This document shows positions 59,972 through 64,000 of a stretch of DNA of 64,000 bases, piece after piece. Below the pieces are notes generated by a model. That model was not told the origin of the DNA, searched no databases, and was given only the letters and a program-made list of their open reading frames with translations. Made by a program: the position numbers and the translations under genes. Source of the stretch: Pseudoscleropodium purum (lineage: Eukaryota; Streptophyta; Bryopsida; Hypnales; Brachytheciaceae). Location: contig OZ017798.1 in the NCBI GenBank assembly GCA_963969395.1, forward strand, positions 21,072,173-21,136,172. The letters are read 5' to 3'. Position 1 is the first letter of the stretch; the number at the start of each line of letters is the position of its first letter.

Positions 59972-60239
59972 AAGGTAGGAGGTTCTAAATGTATATAGGC
60001 TCTAAAATTGCCCACCTCCTCAAATGTACACTATTTGTACATGTCGCTTTGGGATAGACTTCAACTATGCACAAACAATATACATAATTTGAGGAGGTGG
60101 GCAATTTTAGAGCCCTATGCCATTTCAACTTCAAAATTTTATAACTAACTCTACAAAGTTCTCCTAAAAGTATGAAATGACTTAGGTTAGATGCTAAATC
60201 TACTTGTATTAAATGTTCAATTTATGGACCTCCTACCTT
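59972..60239. mobile_element. AAGGTAGGAGG-TIR element, best copy (268 bp)
   Basis: Left terminus TA/AAGGTAGGAGGTTC and right terminus GGACCTCCTACCTT/A. Inside, 60,000-60,116 forms a strong hairpin (CTAAAATTGCCCACCTCCTC / GAGGAGGTGGGCAATTTTAG). The core TTCAAAATTTTATAACTAAC and TATGAAATGACTTAGGTTAG follow. It is the most complete copy seen here and shows the plan: terminal inverted repeats plus an off-centre internal hairpin. Confidence 0.65.
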
Positions 60240-63200
60240 ATTACTACTTGTGACAATAATTTACTAAAATCATACTATTAGTAAAATAATTAAAGTAGTG
60301 TAGATTAAAATGTTACAATATTGTATCGATTACTACGAAAAATGAAATTCTATAATGACATTAATTTTCTTGGTGATGCTAATTTTTCCCATTTATTAAT
60401 AGGATGAACCAATGTAGTTGAAATATGATCTACATAGACTAGGGACATGACCAAGGTAGGATCCACACCTGGTTTAATTTGTCAGTAGAGGCTTCTTGTG
60501 AGTCATTTCTTTGGTCTAAACAAATTGTATTTTCACTAGAATAATAAAGATAAGGGCTCAAAAATAACTACATTGGGCTTTACTCTACATACTATTTTTC
60601 TACATGGTGGATATCTATAATGCTAAAGCAACCCTAAGTTATGAAAAATAACATGCCCGCCATTTCCAGTAACGGACTACTATGTACACAAAAATAGGTT
60701 GCATCATCATTATGATTATTTAGCTTATAGTAGAAGCACTGACTACCAATCATTTTAGGGATTCCACATATATTTTAAAGTAGTATAAGGCAATGTAAAT
60801 TTCTATGATTTGATTAGTCCCAACTTTGAAAAGGAGGAAAAACACATTCTCAACACTTTGGTTGGAAATTTGCTCTAGCTGTAATTGCAACTACTTTCAG
60901 CCATAGAGGTTGGGTATGAGTCTCCGGTTGGTAATTGGAGCTTCTACCATCGTATGGTTGGATAATTAGCTAGCATGAGAACTAGGATGCGTCTTTCAAT
61001 GACAATTGGAAAGTGTAGTTGACCAGGTCATGGACTCAGTATTGGTTCACTGCCCAACTTGCACAAATTGTCCCCAGGCTAGAGTTAAATATATATTTTG
61101 GACCAGTTCTCATGCCGTGGCTCACCCCCCAAAATAAGTTCTACTTGTGGGTGAAGTACCGGTACCGGTATAATTGGTGGCTTTTTCAAAAATATTCTGT
61201 CATTTGAAATAATTGAATTTAACTTACATATATGGAAAACTTTACTTCCATAGCAATTAAGAAAGAAGACAACTCTAAAATGAAGAGCCCTTAGAGAGCA
61301 GCAAGTGTCAAATTTATTTGAGTGTCTTTTTAGTTTTAAGAAACACCAACAAAATTTGCAATATTTACTTTAGCTCTCCCCCATTTGAATCCTTAAATTC
61401 TACCACATTAGAAGGGATTTGAGGGCAATGAAAACCTGCGAGTTCCCAAGCTATGGAAAATAAGAAAACTATGTCATTGCAATAGTATGACGTAGCCAAA
61501 TCCCTGCCATGTCATATAATTTATTTATTATAATTCCATTTAATTTAATTTTTTTTAATTTAAAAATTATGCCAAGCAACCGTTTCTTCATTGTGGGGGG
61601 ATAGTCAAGGGAATAGGCTTGAAGTGGGGCTTTTGTTGACCTCAAATCCCTTCTAATGCATAGGGGGCTCTTGGAAGTGTTATGAAAGTGACTTTAATTT
61701 TTAGTGATTTGACATTCAAAATTTGAATGATGGACAAAGAAGTTCCAAGGGTTTTTTTGACCACAATTTCTTGTTCATCCCAACCAATGTTTGAATTTAT
61801 TTTTAAAATTCTATATAATGAATTTGATGAAATTGAGGTAAAATGATATTTTTTAATAAAGATATAATAAGCCAAACTATGCAAAAATTCAAAAAACGAT
61901 TCACATGCTAGCCAATGGGGTTAAATTGCCATTGTAGAATGTAGTATTTTTTTCCTATTGTTCTTTAATCCCTTATGTACATCATTGTCCTCATTGCATT
62001 GACAAAAGAATATTTAGAATGTGGAAAAAACATTGATAGAATGTTTTCAACATGGTACAATGAGGATTTAAACAATAACATAGTAGATGGTGCTTATTCA
62101 AACCATCCTATAGGTGACTTCAAAAGCAATAGTCAATGGATGTGAGTTGGAACGTTCATGATGTCAAAGCATTAATGAGATTTTGTTCATACTTCTTTAA
62201 TGGATGGAATAAGAGCTAGGGAGGGTCCATTTCAAAGCCAAGGTGTGTCCACTTAATTTTTCAAAATGTGAATTGATTGCCCAATTGCCTTCTTATACAT
62301 GTTAAAAAATATAGGATTCATTTAAGTTTAGTAAGGGTCACATTTAGGAACCTTGTGTATTAATTTTTGAATGTCTCAGTGCTTGTTTTTTATCTAGCCA
62401 TATCTTTTTTAAGACTGTGTGTGTAGGTTTTTTCAAGGCTTAGGATCACAAATACTAAGGTGCCTATTGCAAAATTCTTTGAAAATTCATAAGTAATTCA
62501 TAAATGTTCCAAAAAATATGAAACCACTTATATTAGATTACACAATAAATTTTCTTTAAGTGAAAAATAAAGAAAAATAATTTTGGGCATCTAAAATCCA
62601 TCTTAAAGGCTGCCCATCCCTTATAGTGACAGTTTATGAGTACACTACCTTAGAGCCTTTCTTGAATGGTATTGAGTTAAACTTCTTCAAGTCTTGACTT
62701 TGAAAATTCACAAGAACTAAAATAATTTATCAAAATTACATTCAAGCACATTAATAAATATCTTGTAATTTTTTTGTGATTGTTTGAATTTAATTTTATC
62801 TATGTATAAAAAGAAACCTCCCATTGTAATTTTGACTCAATCTATGCATGTTAACATAATCCAATAAAGACAAAGCCCATGACCATATAGCCAAATTTAA
62901 ACCCCCTTTACATTATATGCTCCATTTAGTTTTCAAAGATGAAATCACATTTTTTCAATAAGTCATAATTTTCTTAAAATCTTTTAGATTTTTCAAATAA
63001 AAATGAAAATTTGAAGCAATAGGACAAAAAACATGATTGGTCTCTAAACCCTAAAACTCTAAATCCTAAAACCCCAACTTTTTTAATTTGACCTTGTAAT
63101 CTTACACCTTTATCCATACAATGCAAATATATGTAAGACATATGTCAGTAGCACATTTCCCATGAACATGCCCTAAGTCAAATGTTTAAACATTAGATAG

Positions 63201-63510
63201 GGACATCTAGAAGTGCCACTTTTTTCCACTAATGCCTAGTTATTATGATTAGATTGGTCAAATTTTCATCTTTTTTTGTTGGCAAATGAAAGGAGCTACA
63301 CTAAAATAGTGAAACTAGGTTGCCCTAGACTAATTACTCGGCATTCTACACCATATAAATATGTGTAACTATTGTAGAAGAATGTGGTAATGTAGCAACT
63401 AAGTATGTGTATTACATGGGTTGGTGCCCTAGTTCATGGCTCAAGTTTAGAGACTTGCACGTGCCTTCAAGTGGTCCAGCAGTGAGTCATGAGGTAACTT
63501 ATCTGAGGAA
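60240..63510. other. AT-rich spacer with inverted phrase, no gene
   Basis: 60,808-60,868 (TAGTCCCAACTTTGAAAAGG...ACTTTGGTTGG) is an inverted copy of about 58,256-58,313 (CCAAAGTTTGGAACATG...CCTTTTCAAGGTTGGGACTA). A decayed relative of the AAGGTAGGAGG family without TIRs lies at about 62,450-62,620. No gene is recognised. Confidence 0.45.
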
Positions 63511-63567
63511 GGCAACTTCATTGTTAAGGCAACTTCATTGTTAAGGCAACTTCATTGTTAAGGCAAC
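63511..63567. repeat. 17-bp tandem repeat, 3.4 units
   Basis: GGCAACTTCATTGTTAA is repeated exactly three times at 63,511-63,561, followed by GGCAAC. Confidence 0.95.
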
Positions 63568-63829
63568 CCAATTTCACTATTTAGTATAGGTTCCAACACA
63601 CAGAAGAATGCAACATTTTGGATAAAGGATACAAAAGCAACAACTTCGTATTTTTGATGGATATTCTAGAATCATTTCTTTGACATAAGTACACGTTGAT
63701 TTTGGAGATGTACACAATGTGATGATGGTTGGTTGTACCCGCCATGGCTTCCAAAAGAGTTGCAAAAGAGTTGGGACTAGCTCAAGAAAAGTTAGAGAGT
63801 TCTGGGCACAAAATCAAATAAGGTGGGAG

Positions 63830-64000
63830 CAGGAGCCGAGACGGAGGGAGGGAAGGAGGGAAGGAGGGAGACAGAGCAGAGAGCCAGAGACCCATTCAAG
63901 CCAAGTCTTCCTTTCCTGCCGGCTCTCTAGGCTCTCACTCTCACGAAGCTGAAGCTTCTTACTACTGTTGTCTGTGTCTGTCTGTTGTGTCTGTCCGTGT
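63830..64000 (+). promoter_or_regulatory. Probable promoter/5' leader of a gene beyond the window
   Basis: A purine-rich stretch (GGAGGGAGGGAAGGAGGG-type repeats, 63,838-63,880) is followed by a pyrimidine-rich, GC-richer stretch (CTCTCTAGGCTCTCACTCTC, then TGTCTGTGTCTGTCTG) running to the window end. The switch from AT-rich DNA to a GA-then-CT-rich context resembles the YUCCA leader at 6,780-6,900. No coding start is visible. Confidence 0.4.

Noticed and set aside
63744..63821. Start resembling a ubiquitin-conjugating enzyme (MASKRVAKEL)
   Set aside because: Only about ten residues look similar; the frame stops after 25 codons, there is no continuation of the UBC fold, and the 5'-leader-like sequence comes after it.

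Overview
The window looks like nuclear DNA of a land plant, most likely a non-seed plant such as a bryophyte. That placement is inference. The evidence is: a YUCCA flavin monooxygenase, a plant-type saposin/canopy-like ER protein, a plant-type BUD20/ZNF593 zinc-finger gene, nuclear tRNA genes without an encoded CCA, GT-AG introns, telobox (AAACCCTAA) motifs, and a very AT-rich, gene-poor background full of decayed repeats and small inverted-repeat elements. No bacterial, organellar or CRISPR signal was seen.

Layout. 1-6,500: AT-rich intergenic DNA. 6,540-10,060: a complete YUCCA gene (three coding exons, 426 aa, auxin synthesis) with a roughly 1 kb leader carrying six short upstream ORFs. A strong miRNA-like hairpin follows at 10,257-10,402. 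10.4-18.9 kb: intergenic, with foldback elements and copies of a small TIR element. 18.95-24.46 kb: repeat blocks R1a-R2a-R1b; R2a holds a small coiled-coil protein gene. 26.3-29.8 kb: seven-coding-exon saposin/canopy-like gene (322 aa). 29,939-30,099: tRNA-Arg(ACG) and tRNA-Ser(CGA), 6 nt apart. 31.8-34.2 kb: R2b, a second copy of the coiled-coil gene. 36.9-42.5 kb: an intron-containing DEAD-box helicase pseudogene of the MAK5/DDX24/RH13 type. 42.5-49.8 kb: decayed repeats and foldbacks. 49.8-51.1 kb: GC-richer unassigned DNA with a possible mitochondrial-type ORF. 51,688-53,125 (minus): a complete BUD20/ZNF593 homologue whose first intron has all the marks of a U12-type AT-AC intron. 53.5-63.5 kb: AT-rich repeats and small TIR elements. 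The last 150 bases look like the promoter or 5' leader of a gene outside the window.

The functional genes are independent single-copy plant genes rather than an operon: auxin synthesis (YUCCA), ER luminal folding (saposin/canopy-like), 60S subunit export (BUD20) and translation (tRNAs). The least ordinary part is the R2 pair. Two direct copies 11.4 kb apart have nearly identical non-coding flanks, but the middle of the encoded small protein differs heavily, mostly at replacement sites, and the number of 7-residue coiled-coil repeats differs as well.
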